Source of the DNA: Xanthomonas euvesicatoria pv. euvesicatoria | GTDB taxonomy: Bacteria > Pseudomonadota > Gammaproteobacteria > Xanthomonadales > Xanthomonadaceae | Reading direction: 5' to 3' | DNA length: 64,000 bases | Assembly: GCF_020880415.1 (NCBI RefSeq) | Contig: NZ_JAJIUJ010000072.1 | Coordinates: forward strand, 1-64,000 | In this document: in pieces, positions 1-9,275 of the stretch | How the letters are laid out: every line of letters starts with the position of its first letter | Numbering within the stretch: position 1 is the stretch's first letter | Translations under genes and position numbers: made by a program | Notes under the pieces: model-generated | Seen by the model: the letters and a program-made list of their open reading frames with translations, nothing else | Databases searched by the model: none | Told to the model about the DNA's origin: nothing

Positions 1-112
1 GCCGATACTGCGTTGCGCGCTTTGCCCAGGCAGCCAGCCTGGGCCGCAGCGCACGCCTTGTTTCAACGCGCCACAGGCCGCTTCGCACTCATCTCAAAGT
101 GGATGACACGCT
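1..112. other. Left edge after truncated gene; possible mobile-element end
   Basis: This stretch lies directly beyond the stop of a truncated ADP-ribosylglycohydrolase gene. It does not continue that family in any frame I read. The break is abrupt, inside a conserved part of the protein, which is what an IS insertion or a rearrangement junction would give. I see no complete transposase here because the window ends. Calling it mobile DNA is inference from the truncation only. Confidence 0.25.
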
Positions 113-472
113 CTAGGCGGGGCCGCCATCGAGATAGCGCTCCAGCGCCTGGCGCACGGTGTTGCCGATATCGAAACAATGGCCGGTGCTGCTGAGGTAG
201 CCGTGCTGATACCAGTTGCAATAGCGATTCATCTGGTCGGCGGGGTCGAAGCCTTGCCGGTGCAGCAGGCTGTGCGCCAGGCACAGCGCCATCGAGGTGT
301 CGTCGGTCCACTGCCCTGCACGCAGGGCGAACGGACCACCGCCGTGCATGTCGTCGATCGGCGTGAAGCTGCCGGGCGCCTGTAATTCCAGCGTGGTGCC
401 CAGCGCATCGCCGACCGCCAGACCGAGCAGACAGCCGCGAAACCGCGCGCGTTCGAGATCGCCGTGTGTCAT
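113..472 (-). pseudogene. ADP-ribosylglycohydrolase family protein, 3'-truncated (119 aa)
   Basis: The first 115 or so residues match the N-terminus of the DraG/ADP-ribosylglycohydrolase family, which removes ADP-ribose from modified proteins or related substrates. Visible signatures are FRGCLLGLAVGDALGTTLE (about residues 11-29) and the metal-binding WTDDTSMAL (about 55-63). Family members are usually near 300 residues; this one stops after RYLDGGPA at residue 119, so the C-terminal metal-binding half is missing. The ATG overlaps the tsaB stop by four bases (ATGA), so it was once the last gene of the dinG-tsaB series. I expect the product to be inactive. Confidence 0.75.
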
Positions 473-1188
473 GGCGCGGCGGTGGCCGCCTTCGCTGCGC
501 GGGCGGCCTGTTGCTCGACCAGGGTGAGTGCAACGTTGTCGCGCAGGTACGCCGGTTGCACGCGCTCTGGCGCCAGCCCTTCGCCCCGCTGCAGCGCGGG
601 CACCGCAAGCGTGAGCAGATCGGCGGCATGCGGCAAGGCACGGGCATCGACGCTGCTCAGTTGTGTGGCTAGGCGCTGCTGCAGCAGTCCGTCGGCGGCC
701 GCAAATCCGGTTCCCACCCCAGCCACGCGCTGCGCCGTCTCGGGCATGACCACCGCATCGGGCGTGCACACGCGCTCCGGGGCAAGTTCCAGCAACCCAT
801 CCTCGTTACGCGCAAACACTCCGGCATAGACCTCGCCCATGCGTGCATCGATGCAGGCCAGCACCTGGCTCGCCTCGGCAGGCGCACGCAAGGCCAGCAC
901 CTGCAGCGTGGAAACGGCCAGCACCGGCAGATCCAGCGCCAGCGCGATGCCCTGCGCAATGCCGATCGCCAGACGCACGCCGGTGAACGCGCCGGGGCCG
1001 CGGCCGACCGCAATCGCATCGAGCTGGCGACGGGTGATGCCTGCCTCGGCCAGCAATTGTTCGGCCCACGGTAGCGCCAGTTCGGCGTGGCGGCGCGGCG
1101 CCAGTTCGAAGCGCTCGATCACGCGCCCGTCGACCTGCAAGGCGACGGAACAGGCTTCGGTGGATGTCTCGAAGGCGAGGACGTTCAT
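469..1188 (-). CDS. tsaB: tRNA threonylcarbamoyladenosine biosynthesis protein TsaB
   Basis: TsaB (YeaZ) is the non-catalytic ASKHA-fold partner of TsaD in making the t6A37 modification of ANN-decoding tRNAs in the cytoplasm. The 239-residue product begins MNVLAFETSTEACSVAL, the usual N-terminal phosphate-loop-like strand, and carries GRGPGAFTGVRLAIG at about residues 62-76, the most conserved TsaB segment. Upstream in-frame codons exist, but the ATG at 1188 gives the family length and removes a repeat-derived leader. It lies downstream of the YoaA/DinG-type helicase gene, as in many gammaproteobacteria, and overlaps the next gene by four bases. Confidence 0.93.
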   Translation of the reverse strand: MNVLAFETSTEACSVALQVDGRVIERFELAPRRHAELALPWAEQLLAEAGITRRQLDAIAVGRGPGAFTGVRLAIGIAQGIALALDLPVLAVSTLQVLALRAPAEASQVLACIDARMGEVYAGVFARNEDGLLELAPERVCTPDAVVMPETAQRVAGVGTGFAAADGLLQQRLATQLSSVDARALPHAADLLTLAVPALQRGEGLAPERVQPAYLRDNVALTLVEQQAARAAKAATAAP

Positions 1189-1196
1189 TGGGGGAG

Positions 1197-1392
1197 CCGG
1201 GACCGGGGACCCGGGATTGGGGACCCGGGAGGGCGCAAAGTTTAACTGATCGATCCGAGTGGCCGGCACGGTACCTGGGATGACAACCGCTGCACACCCG
1301 CCAACCAACCGGCAACGACGCCCACCCGGGTGCCGGAAGCGGTTCGCACGCCTTTACCCGGGTGCCCGGTCCCGGGCCCCCGGTTCCGGCGC
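1197..1392. repeat. Inverted pair of GC-rich heptamer arrays between tsaB and dinG
   Basis: Two arms, 1197-1235 and 1356-1392, consist of degenerate GGGACC/GGGATTG-type heptamers and are roughly reverse complements of one another, separated by about 120 bp. The right arm runs through the dinG stop codon, so the last dozen codons of that gene (ending EPGARDRAPG) are written in repeat sequence. The arrangement matches the pairs at 53611-53745 and 54285-54397. Confidence 0.6.
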
Positions 1393-3342
1393 GAAAAACG
1401 CCTGCACATCGGCAATGGCATGCGTGCGCGCAAACGGCGGCAGCGATTTCATGAAGGTGCGGCCGTAGCTCTTGTTCACCAGCCGCGGGTCGCACAGCAC
1501 CAGCACGCCACGGTCGGTTTCGCTGCGAATCAGCCGGCCCACGCCCTGCTTGAGCGCGATCACCGCCTGCGGCAACTGCTCGTCGCGGAATGGGTTGCCA
1601 CCCTCGCGACGGATCGCATCCAGGCGCGCTTCGAACACCGGGTCGTCGGGTGCGGCGAATGGCAGCTTGTCGATCACGACCACGCTCAAGGCATCGCCCA
1701 CCACGTCCACGCCCTCGCGGAAACTGGCCGAGCCCAGCAGCACGCCATTGCCGGAATCGCGGAAGCGCTGCAGCAAGGTCGCGCGCGGCGCCTCGCCCTG
1801 CACGAACAACGGCCACGGCGCGCCGCGCAGGGCTTCGGCGGCTTCACGCAGCGCGCGGTGCGAGGCAAACAGCAAGAACGCACGGCCGTTGGAGGCTTCC
1901 AGCACCGGCGTCAGCGCGCCGATCAAGGCAGTGCCGAACCCGCGTGCGGCCGGATCGGGCAGGTTCGGCGGCAGGTAGCACAAGGCCTGGCGCGCCCAAT
2001 CGAAGGGGCTGGGTTGCAGCAATGTCACCGGATCGCTCAAGCCCAGCCGCTGCGCGATGTGGTCGAACTCGCCGCCCACCGCCAGCGTGGCCGAGGTGAA
2101 TACCCAGGCCGCCTGCGATTTTTCGCGGTGTTCGCGCAGCGGGCCGGACACATCCAGCGGCGTGCGCTGGCAACGGAAGCCGCGCGGGCTGAGTTCGTAC
2201 CAGAGCACATCGTTGTCGACCACCTCTTCCGGCGGGTCCTGCGCGAAATCGGCCACCGGCTGGTCTTCGCCGAGCCAGCGCGACAGGCGGTTCAACGCTT
2301 CCTGCGCACGTGCCGTGCAGCCGTCGAAACCCGGTGAGGCCTCACGCAACGGCAGCAGGGATTCACCCAGCCGTGCCAGCGACGACAGCACGGCGTCGAA
2401 CCCTTCGCGCACCTGCGGCTTGGCCAGCGCACGCCATTGCGTGCCGCGCGGCGGCAGCCCTTCCATGCCGGCACGCAGGCTGCGCAAGGCTTCGTCCAGC
2501 GCCAGGATCGGTGCCTGCAGGCTGGCCTGCGCGCCGGCCACCAGGCGCGCTTCGACCATGCAATCGCGCGCCAGCTCCTGCCATGGCCGCATGCCGAAAC
2601 TTTCGCCGAAGAAATTGGCCGCCAGTTCCGGCAACTGATGCGCCTCGTCGATGACGAAGGCCTGCGCACCGGGCAGGATTTCGCCGAAACCTTCCTGTTT
2701 GAGCGCCAGATCGGCCAGCAGCAGGTGGTGATTGACCACCACCAGATCGGCCGCCTGGGCACGCTGGCGCGCCTGCACCACGAAGCATTCGCCGTAGAAC
2801 GGGCAGTCGGTGCCCAGGCAGTTGTCGACGGTGGAGGTCACCATCGGCAGCAGCGGCGAGTCGCCGGGCAAGGCTTCCAGCTCGGCCATGTCGCCGAACT
2901 GGGTGCGCCCGCTCCAGGCCACGATGCGCTGGAACTGCGAGACCTGTTCGGGCGCGGCAAAGCGCGGTTCGCCACGCGCCTGCTGGGTGCGGTACTTGCA
3001 CAGGTAGTTGGCGCGCCCCTTCAACAACGCACTGCGCAGCCCCACGCCCAGCGCTGCGCGCACGCGCGGCAGGTCGCGATGGAACAGCTGATCCTGCAGC
3101 GCGCGCGTGCCGGTGGAGACGATGGTCTTGAGCCCGGACAGCAAGGCCGGCACCAGGTAGGCGTAAGTCTTGCCGGTGCCGGTGCCGGCCTCTGCCAGCA
3201 GCACATCGCGTTGTTCGAACGCTTCGGCGATGGCTCCAGTCAGCCGCAACTGCGCAGCGCGTGGCGCGAACGCGTCGAGCTGGCGCGCAAGCGCTCCGCC
3301 CTCGCTGAGCGCTTCGATGCTGGCAGTGGCAAGTTGGGACAT
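1354..3342 (-). CDS. yoaA: ATP-dependent DNA helicase, YoaA/DinG family
   Basis: A 662-residue XPD-like superfamily 2 helicase with an iron-sulfur cluster, of the YoaA/DinG group that acts 5'-3' on forked, R-loop or replication-damage DNA. The Walker A motif GTGTGKT sits at 53-59 and the DEAH box at 232-235. Four cysteines at 115, 175, 180 and 186 have the spacing of the 4Fe-4S ligand set. The start at 3342 (MSQLATAS) is preferred to an upstream ATG because it gives the family N-terminus. The C-terminal tail is encoded by an intergenic heptamer repeat. tsaB follows in the same direction. YoaA and DinG are hard to separate by eye. Confidence 0.88.
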   Translation of the reverse strand: MSQLATASIEALSEGGALARQLDAFAPRAAQLRLTGAIAEAFEQRDVLLAEAGTGTGKTYAYLVPALLSGLKTIVSTGTRALQDQLFHRDLPRVRAALGVGLRSALLKGRANYLCKYRTQQARGEPRFAAPEQVSQFQRIVAWSGRTQFGDMAELEALPGDSPLLPMVTSTVDNCLGTDCPFYGECFVVQARQRAQAADLVVVNHHLLLADLALKQEGFGEILPGAQAFVIDEAHQLPELAANFFGESFGMRPWQELARDCMVEARLVAGAQASLQAPILALDEALRSLRAGMEGLPPRGTQWRALAKPQVREGFDAVLSSLARLGESLLPLREASPGFDGCTARAQEALNRLSRWLGEDQPVADFAQDPPEEVVDNDVLWYELSPRGFRCQRTPLDVSGPLREHREKSQAAWVFTSATLAVGGEFDHIAQRLGLSDPVTLLQPSPFDWARQALCYLPPNLPDPAARGFGTALIGALTPVLEASNGRAFLLFASHRALREAAEALRGAPWPLFVQGEAPRATLLQRFRDSGNGVLLGSASFREGVDVVGDALSVVVIDKLPFAAPDDPVFEARLDAIRREGGNPFRDEQLPQAVIALKQGVGRLIRSETDRGVLVLCDPRLVNKSYGRTFMKSLPPFARTHAIADVQAFFAPEPGARDRAPG

Positions 3343-3612
3343 GGGAGCGAACGAAAAGCGGGCAGGAAGCACGACAGCCTAGCGCGTGCGCGATGACGCT
3401 GCCTGGGTTGGGCTTGTGCGCACATCCCTACGGCTGCGCCAGCAACCGTCGGGCGCCCTGCCTGTGCTTGCTGAAACCGCACCACGCAGCCAGGAGTACC
3501 TCGTCAGCTTGGCCGCGACGTGCACGGGCATCCAAAGCGCGCGACGACACGGCCACACCAGGCATCCACCGCGCCCGCCTTGCGGCGTGCGCAGTCGCTC
3601 CGATCGCCGGCC

Positions 3613-4137
3613 TCAGTACCGCTTCACGCCTGGCACGGTGCAACCGGCAATCTGCGCCTTGGCAGAGGCCGCGTTTTCCTTTTCGCCACGCGCCAGACGC
3701 GACTGCTCGATGGTCGCCCAATGCCGACGGCACAACGGCCCGGTCCTGGACCCCAGGTCGATCGCCTGCTTGGCGAAGCGTTCGGCCGCCGGCCAGTCGG
3801 CCTGCAGCACGGACACTTCGGCACGTTCCTGCAGAATCGCCGGGTCGCCCGACACCAGGCCCAGCGCCTGATCCAGGGCCGCAGCGGCGCCGGCCAGATC
3901 GCCGGCCTGGCGTTTGCTCTTGGCGGTGTCGCGCAAGTCATCCACCTGCGGGTCGCGCAGCGGCTGCACCGACAGTTCGGTGTCGTCTGCGCCGGCCTCA
4001 CGTTCGATCAGCAACAGCCGCTGGGTCGGAGTGGTCGGGTCCACCGGGGTCGGCGGCGGCGCGGGCGGTGCGCTGAGGCAGGCAGTGAGTGCGGCCAGGA
4101 CGCCGATCAGGGCGAGCAAACGGTGCAGTCGGTTCAT
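3613..4137 (-). CDS. TPR lipoprotein next to PBP1b; candidate LpoP-type activator
   Basis: A 174-residue lipoprotein: hydrophobic leader with an LTAC lipobox (Cys20), then a proline-rich linker (SAPPAPPPTPVD) and a helical C-terminal region (about 75-160) with tetratricopeptide character, including AGDLAGAAAALDQALGL and ADWPAAERFAKQAIDLG. It starts 13 bases after mrcB stops on the same strand, so co-transcription is likely. In Pseudomonas the PBP1b activator LpoP is a TPR lipoprotein encoded beside mrcB; by position, anchor and fold type this gene fits that role. The functional call is inference; the lipoprotein and TPR readings are direct. Confidence 0.7.
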   Translation of the reverse strand: MNRLHRLLALIGVLAALTACLSAPPAPPPTPVDPTTPTQRLLLIEREAGADDTELSVQPLRDPQVDDLRDTAKSKRQAGDLAGAAAALDQALGLVSGDPAILQERAEVSVLQADWPAAERFAKQAIDLGSRTGPLCRRHWATIEQSRLARGEKENAASAKAQIAGCTVPGVKRY

Positions 4138-4150
4138 GGGGTCATTCCAA

Positions 4151-6598
4151 TCAACGCGTGGGTTGGGCCGCTGCGGGGGCGGCGGCAGGGTCTTCGGGCT
4201 TCTTTTCCAGGCCAAAGAAGCGGCGCCAGCCGCCGCCGCCGCTGGATTGTTCGGCAGGAGCGGCCGCTTCGCCGGGCGCAGCTTCGATCGACGGCGCATT
4301 GCCCGCGCACGGCGCGTAGGCCGGTGTGAAGCCGACCACGAACGGGAACTGGCGCGCGCCCGGGCAGCCCGGGTCGGTCACGCCGGTGCCGCTGGCGTCC
4401 ACCCACTGCCAATCCAGGCCTTTCCCACTGACCTTCAATGGCGCACTCGGCAGGCGGGCAAAGATGCTCGACCACACCCGCATCGCACCGGTGGCGCCAT
4501 ACAGGCCGGTCTCTGCGTTCTGGTCGTTGCCCATCCAGATCACTGCCAGATGGTCGCCGGTGTAGCCGGCATACCAGCTGTCGCGACCGTCGTTGGAGGT
4601 GCCGGTCTTGCCGGCCGACGACAGGCGCCCCAGGCCATCGCTCAGCAACTGGCGCGCGGTGCCGCCGCTGACCACCTGCTGCAGGCCGATGCTGATGAGG
4701 TTGGCGGCCACCGAGTCGCCTTCCTGGGCCGGGGCCGGGGTCTTGTCGTAGCGCTTGAGCAGCTTGCCCTGCGGGTCGAGCACACCGCGCACCGCATGCA
4801 GTGGCTGGATCTCGCCGCCGGCTGCCAGGAATTGGTACAGCTGCGCCATGCCATACGGGCTCTGGTCAGTGGTGCCCAGGATCAGCGCCGGATTGGGCTC
4901 GGCCTTGATACCGGCCAAGACCTGGATCAGCTGCGCGATGCGGTCCGCGCCGACCTGCATGCCCACCCGCACCGTGGCCTGGTTGTAGGAATGCGCCAGC
5001 GCATCGACCAGGCGCACCGTGCCGTGGCTGCGATTGTCGGAATTGCCCGGCGACCAGGTCTTGCCGCGGCTGAGCTGCACGGTCACCGGCGAGTCGTCGA
5101 CCCAGCTGGACAGCGCCCAGCGGTCCGGCGAAGCCAAGGCCAGCATGTAGACGAACGGCTTGAGCAACGAGCCCACCTGCCGCTGCGCTTCCACCGCACG
5201 ATTGAAACCCGGCTTGGCCACATCGCGGCTGCCGACCACGGCCAGCACATCGCCGTTGTGCACGTCGGTGAGCACCAATCCTGCCTGCAGCGGCGGTCGC
5301 TTCTTGTTGTCCAGCCGCTTGATGGTGCCGGTCACTGCACCTTCGGCATACGCCTGCGCAGACGGCGACATGCCGGTGAGCACGCTCATGCCGGCGCCCT
5401 GCAGCACGCCTTCCGGATAGTCGTGCGCCAGCTGGCGTCGCACCAGGTCCACATACGCCGGGAAGCGGTTGGCGGCGACCAGGCCGGGCTCGGTCGGCAC
5501 GCCCAACGGCGCAGCCAGTGCGCGCTTGTATTCGGCGTCGTTGATCAGGTTGTTTTCGTGCAGCTTGCCGAGCACGAAATTGCGCCGGTCCAGCGCGCGT
5601 TCCGGGTTACGCCGCGGGTCGTAGTACGAGGGCCCCTTGACCAGCCCGATCAACAATGCGATCTGCTCGGTGGTCATCGAATTGAGTTCGCGGCCGAACC
5701 ACAGCTCTGCGCCCGAGGACACGCCGTGGATCGCCTGGCCGCCGCGCTGGCCCAGATAGACCTGGTTGAGATAGGCCTCCAGGATGGTGCGCTTGTCGTA
5801 GCGCGCCTCCATGATCACCGCATACAGGATCTCGTTGAACTTGCGCGTGAGCGTCTGTTCCTTGCCGATGCCGAGCAGGCCGCTGCGGGCCAGCTGCTGG
5901 GTCAGGGTGCTGGCGCCCTGGCGGACCTGGCCGCCGGAGCGCGCCATGATCCAGGCCGCGCGCACCATGCCGCTCAGGTCGATGCCGTGGTGGCTGTTGA
6001 AGTCGCGGTCTTCCACTGCCTGCAGGCCGGTGACCAGCAGCTCGGGCACTTCTTCCATGCGCACCAGGCGGCGCTCTTCCTGCTTCTGGCCGTACAGGGT
6101 GGCAATGCGCGCCGGGTCCAGGCGTGCGCTTTTGAGCGCCTTGCGGTCGCCGGCGTCGCGCAGGCTGGCCACGCGCCCACCGGCCAGGCTGACTTCGACC
6201 CGGCGCGCCGGCACGCGTCCATCCACATCGATGTAGCCGCGGCTGGCGATGGTGAAGCGGCTGCCGTCCTGCTGGTAGGTGCCGGCCAGCTTCGCCTGAC
6301 CGTCGTCGCGGTACGACGCCGCGTCCAGCTCGGTCTTCAGGGTGGCCGCATCCAGTGCGTTGCCCGGCACGAGCACCAGCGGCCGGCCGTATACGCGGGT
6401 CGGGATCTGCCAACGCAGTTCGCCAAAGCGCTGGGTGACCTGCTTGTTGAGATACATCGTATAGGGAATCAGGAAACCGAGCGCCAGCGCGAACGCGGCA
6501 AATCCCCAGACGATGAGTCTGCGTTGCCAGCGGGAGCCTTGCGCGTTGGTGTCGTCCTCGAAATCGTCGGGAGCGTCGTTGTCGTGGCGTCGGGGCAC
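4151..6598 (-). CDS. mrcB: Bifunctional penicillin-binding protein 1B
   Basis: An 815-residue class A PBP that polymerises lipid II glycan strands and cross-links the peptides in the periplasm. One membrane anchor spans about 28-47, followed by the UB2H-like region. The GT51 glycosyltransferase domain shows EDRDF with catalytic Glu196 and GASTLTQQLAR at 228-238. The transpeptidase shows the SxxK nucleophile at Ser477 (GSLLKPF), SYN at 537-539 and KTG at 664-666. All catalytic motifs are intact and the length is normal. The presumed activator lipoprotein follows 13 bases downstream. Confidence 0.96.
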   Translation of the reverse strand: MPRRHDNDAPDDFEDDTNAQGSRWQRRLIVWGFAAFALALGFLIPYTMYLNKQVTQRFGELRWQIPTRVYGRPLVLVPGNALDAATLKTELDAASYRDDGQAKLAGTYQQDGSRFTIASRGYIDVDGRVPARRVEVSLAGGRVASLRDAGDRKALKSARLDPARIATLYGQKQEERRLVRMEEVPELLVTGLQAVEDRDFNSHHGIDLSGMVRAAWIMARSGGQVRQGASTLTQQLARSGLLGIGKEQTLTRKFNEILYAVIMEARYDKRTILEAYLNQVYLGQRGGQAIHGVSSGAELWFGRELNSMTTEQIALLIGLVKGPSYYDPRRNPERALDRRNFVLGKLHENNLINDAEYKRALAAPLGVPTEPGLVAANRFPAYVDLVRRQLAHDYPEGVLQGAGMSVLTGMSPSAQAYAEGAVTGTIKRLDNKKRPPLQAGLVLTDVHNGDVLAVVGSRDVAKPGFNRAVEAQRQVGSLLKPFVYMLALASPDRWALSSWVDDSPVTVQLSRGKTWSPGNSDNRSHGTVRLVDALAHSYNQATVRVGMQVGADRIAQLIQVLAGIKAEPNPALILGTTDQSPYGMAQLYQFLAAGGEIQPLHAVRGVLDPQGKLLKRYDKTPAPAQEGDSVAANLISIGLQQVVSGGTARQLLSDGLGRLSSAGKTGTSNDGRDSWYAGYTGDHLAVIWMGNDQNAETGLYGATGAMRVWSSIFARLPSAPLKVSGKGLDWQWVDASGTGVTDPGCPGARQFPFVVGFTPAYAPCAGNAPSIEAAPGEAAAPAEQSSGGGGWRRFFGLEKKPEDPAAAPAAAQPTR

Positions 6599-6835
6599 AG
6601 GAATGCGAGAATGTAGAGTCCGGCGAGTCTAGCAGCGCTGTCATGGCTGTGACCTGCCGGCCCCGTCGGCCGTTAAGAGCGGCTAACAAAACGCCCGACG
6701 CCGCTTCGCCAAGCGCGACGTGTTCTCGGCAGCAGCAGGCATGGTTCGTACACTGCGCGGGCAGATGCAACGATTGCCTCGACCCGCGCGCTGCTCGCAC
6801 CGTTCACTGCCATACCACGCTGGAGTTCCAACGCA

Positions 6836-8920
6836 ATGTCGATGTCTTTGGCCGATGCGCGCTATCTGTTCAATCGCGTCCTCGGCCTGATCCACCGCAG
6901 CGTGGCCAGCATGCGCACGCGCGGCTGGCGCGCCACCTGGCAGCGCATTCGCGTACACACACAGGCGCCTCCGGTCGCCCTGGGCACGCCGCTGTGGCTG
7001 CCGCAGGCCGCCCCATTTGCGGCGTTCGCACTGCCGCACAGCGCGACCCCGCGGGTGACGGTGGTGATTCCGGTCTACAACCACATTGCGCACACCCTGG
7101 CCTGCCTGCGCGCGCTGGCGGCGCATCCGCCGCTGCTGAGTGTGGACATCATCGTCGTGGACGACGGCAGCAGCGACGCCACCGCTGAACAGTTGCCGCA
7201 GATCGCCGGCCTGCACTACCACGTGCGTGCGAGCAACGGCGGTTTCATCGCGGCCTGCAACGACGGCATCGCGCTGGCGCGCGGCGAGTTCGTGGTGCTG
7301 CTCAACAACGACACCATTCCGCAACCTGGCTGGCTGGACCGGTTGATCGACACCTTTGCCCGGTATCCGGCCGCCGGTCTGGTCGGCGCGCAACTGGTGT
7401 ATCCGGACGGGCGCCTGCAGGAATCCGGCGGCGTGGTCTTCGCCGATGGCAGCGCCTGGAGCTACGGCCGCTTCGAATCGTCCGAGGACCCGCGCTATGC
7501 ATATGTCCGCGCGATGGACTACTGCTCGGGCGCGGCCATCGCGCTGCCGCGCGCGCTGTTGCAGACACTGGGCGGGCTGGACCGGCGCTACATGCCGGCG
7601 TATTACGAAGACACCGATCTGGCGTTTGCCGTCCGCGCGGCCGGATATCAGGTGCTGGTGCAGCCGGCCAGCGTGGTGGTGCATAACCAAACCCATGACA
7701 CGAAGAAAGAATCAGTGGTTGCGGAGCATCAAAGGCAATTTGCTGAAAAATGGTCACCGCAACTCAGCGAACAAATTCAGCAGCCGGTGCTGCCCGGGCC
7801 TGCGCTGCTGCACCGCCACCAGCGACAGGTCTTGATCCTGGACGAGTGCGTGCCGCAGCCGGACCGCGACTCAGGCTCGCTGCGGCAGTTCAACCTGTTC
7901 CGCCTGCTGCGCGAGGAAGGCGCGCATGTCGTCTTCGTGCCGACACGCCGCGAACACGCCGGGCGCCACACCCAGGCATTGCAGCAACTCGGTGTCGAAG
8001 TCTGGTACGCGCCGTTTCTCGAAGGCATCGGCAGCTGGCTGCGCAGCCATGGTGCGCGGTTTGCGGTGGTGCTGCTGGTACGCCACCACGTGGCGCATGC
8101 CTGCCTGCCATTGCTCAGGCAATACGCGCCTCAGGCGCGCACCTTGTTCGACACCGTCGACCTGCATTACCTGCGCGAACGCCGCGGTGCCGAGCTGGCC
8201 CGCGATGCCAATCTGCTGCGCAGCGCAGAACGCACCCGCCTGCGCGAGCTGGAGATCATGGCGGCCACCGATGTCACCGTGCTGGTGTCGGCCGCAGAAC
8301 AGGCGCAACTGCGCGCAGATGCGCCGCACATCCGCACCGCGCTGCTGTCCAACCTGCATGAAGTCGCCGGCAGCGGCCATCGCTTTGCGCAACGCCGCGA
8401 CCTGGTCTTCGTCGGCGGCTTTCGTCATCCGCCGAATGTGGATGCGGTGCAATGGTTCATCAGCGCCATCTTTCCGCAGGTCCGTGCGCAGCTGCCCGAG
8501 GTGCTCTTCCACTGCATCGGTGCCGACCTGCCTGACGCCCTGAAATTGCTGGCCGATGAGTGCCCCGGCGTGCAGTTGCATGGTCATGTCCCGGATCTGG
8601 TTCCGTTCATGGACAGTGCGCGTATCGCAGTGGCACCGCTGCGTTTTGGCGCGGGCGTGAAAGGCAAGATCAATCTGAGCATGGCGCACGGCCAGCCGGT
8701 GGTCGGCACCACCTGCGCGGTGGAAGGCATGCACTTGCGCGACGGCGAGGATGTGTGCGTCGCCGACGATGCGGACGCCTTCGCCGCTGCAATCGTGCGG
8801 CTGTATCAGGACGCAGCACTGTGGCAACGCCTGGCCGACAACGGCTTGCGCAACGTGGCCGAACATTTTTCGCTGGACGCAGCACGGGCGACGGTGCGCG
8901 AGTTGTTCATTGCGGGGTGA
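6836..8920 (+). CDS. Two-domain glycosyltransferase, GT2 fused to GT4
   Basis: A 694-residue cytoplasmic glycosyltransferase. The N-terminal half (about 73-300) is a GT2/GT-A domain: TVVIPVYN at 75-82, VVDDGSSD at 107-114, the LLNNDT metal-binding region at 155-160 and YYEDTDLAF near 260. The C-terminal half (about 345-690) is a GT-B/GT4-type domain starting VLILDECVPQPDRDSGS and containing VPFMDSARIAVAPLRFGAGVK. Such fusions usually build surface polysaccharide or O-antigen. No polysaccharide cluster surrounds it, so the acceptor is unknown. A second ATG two codons downstream could also serve as start. No membrane segment is visible. Confidence 0.85.
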   Translation: MSMSLADARYLFNRVLGLIHRSVASMRTRGWRATWQRIRVHTQAPPVALGTPLWLPQAAPFAAFALPHSATPRVTVVIPVYNHIAHTLACLRALAAHPPLLSVDIIVVDDGSSDATAEQLPQIAGLHYHVRASNGGFIAACNDGIALARGEFVVLLNNDTIPQPGWLDRLIDTFARYPAAGLVGAQLVYPDGRLQESGGVVFADGSAWSYGRFESSEDPRYAYVRAMDYCSGAAIALPRALLQTLGGLDRRYMPAYYEDTDLAFAVRAAGYQVLVQPASVVVHNQTHDTKKESVVAEHQRQFAEKWSPQLSEQIQQPVLPGPALLHRHQRQVLILDECVPQPDRDSGSLRQFNLFRLLREEGAHVVFVPTRREHAGRHTQALQQLGVEVWYAPFLEGIGSWLRSHGARFAVVLLVRHHVAHACLPLLRQYAPQARTLFDTVDLHYLRERRGAELARDANLLRSAERTRLRELEIMAATDVTVLVSAAEQAQLRADAPHIRTALLSNLHEVAGSGHRFAQRRDLVFVGGFRHPPNVDAVQWFISAIFPQVRAQLPEVLFHCIGADLPDALKLLADECPGVQLHGHVPDLVPFMDSARIAVAPLRFGAGVKGKINLSMAHGQPVVGTTCAVEGMHLRDGEDVCVADDADAFAAAIVRLYQDAALWQRLADNGLRNVAEHFSLDAARATVRELFIAG

Positions 8921-9275
8921 GCAGGTGGCTAGGGATTGGCGTCTGAATCGTTTGCATCACCAAACGCCGCAGTACACGCAATGATGGGCGATTGATCCGC
9001 TCGCGCCGCATCACGCTGCTGCGCTCGCACCCTCATCTGCCCCTCGCGGCATCTTCTCCCGGTGGAGAAGGGAGTGTGCATCGCAGCTTGATCGCGTACC
9101 GGTTGAAAGGCTGCACAGCTTGGTTCACCTGCGTCTGCAGCACGCATTGCATCTGATGCAAATAGGGGGGCTTGGAGCGTGGGACTGTGCCTGTACCTGA
9201 TGCAACACGGGCCTGAGACCTTGGGACGACACACGCTCGGCGGGCTTCCACGTTACCCACATCACCAGCAACTGC
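8921..9275. other. 355-bp convergent gap with a repeat hairpin
   Basis: The gap separates two convergent genes. It contains a perfect hairpin, CTTCTCC-CGGT-GGAGAAG (9053-9070), preceded by CCCTCATCTGCCCCTCGCGG, which resembles a dispersed intergenic repeat I recall from Xanthomonas genomes. It may serve as a bidirectional terminator, though no U-run follows. I see no gene in the rest. Confidence 0.5.

Noticed and set aside
3914-6616. Long 900-codon open frame opposite mrcB
   Set aside because: It is the antisense shadow of a high-GC gene; its sequence is histidine/arginine/glutamine-rich with no domain.
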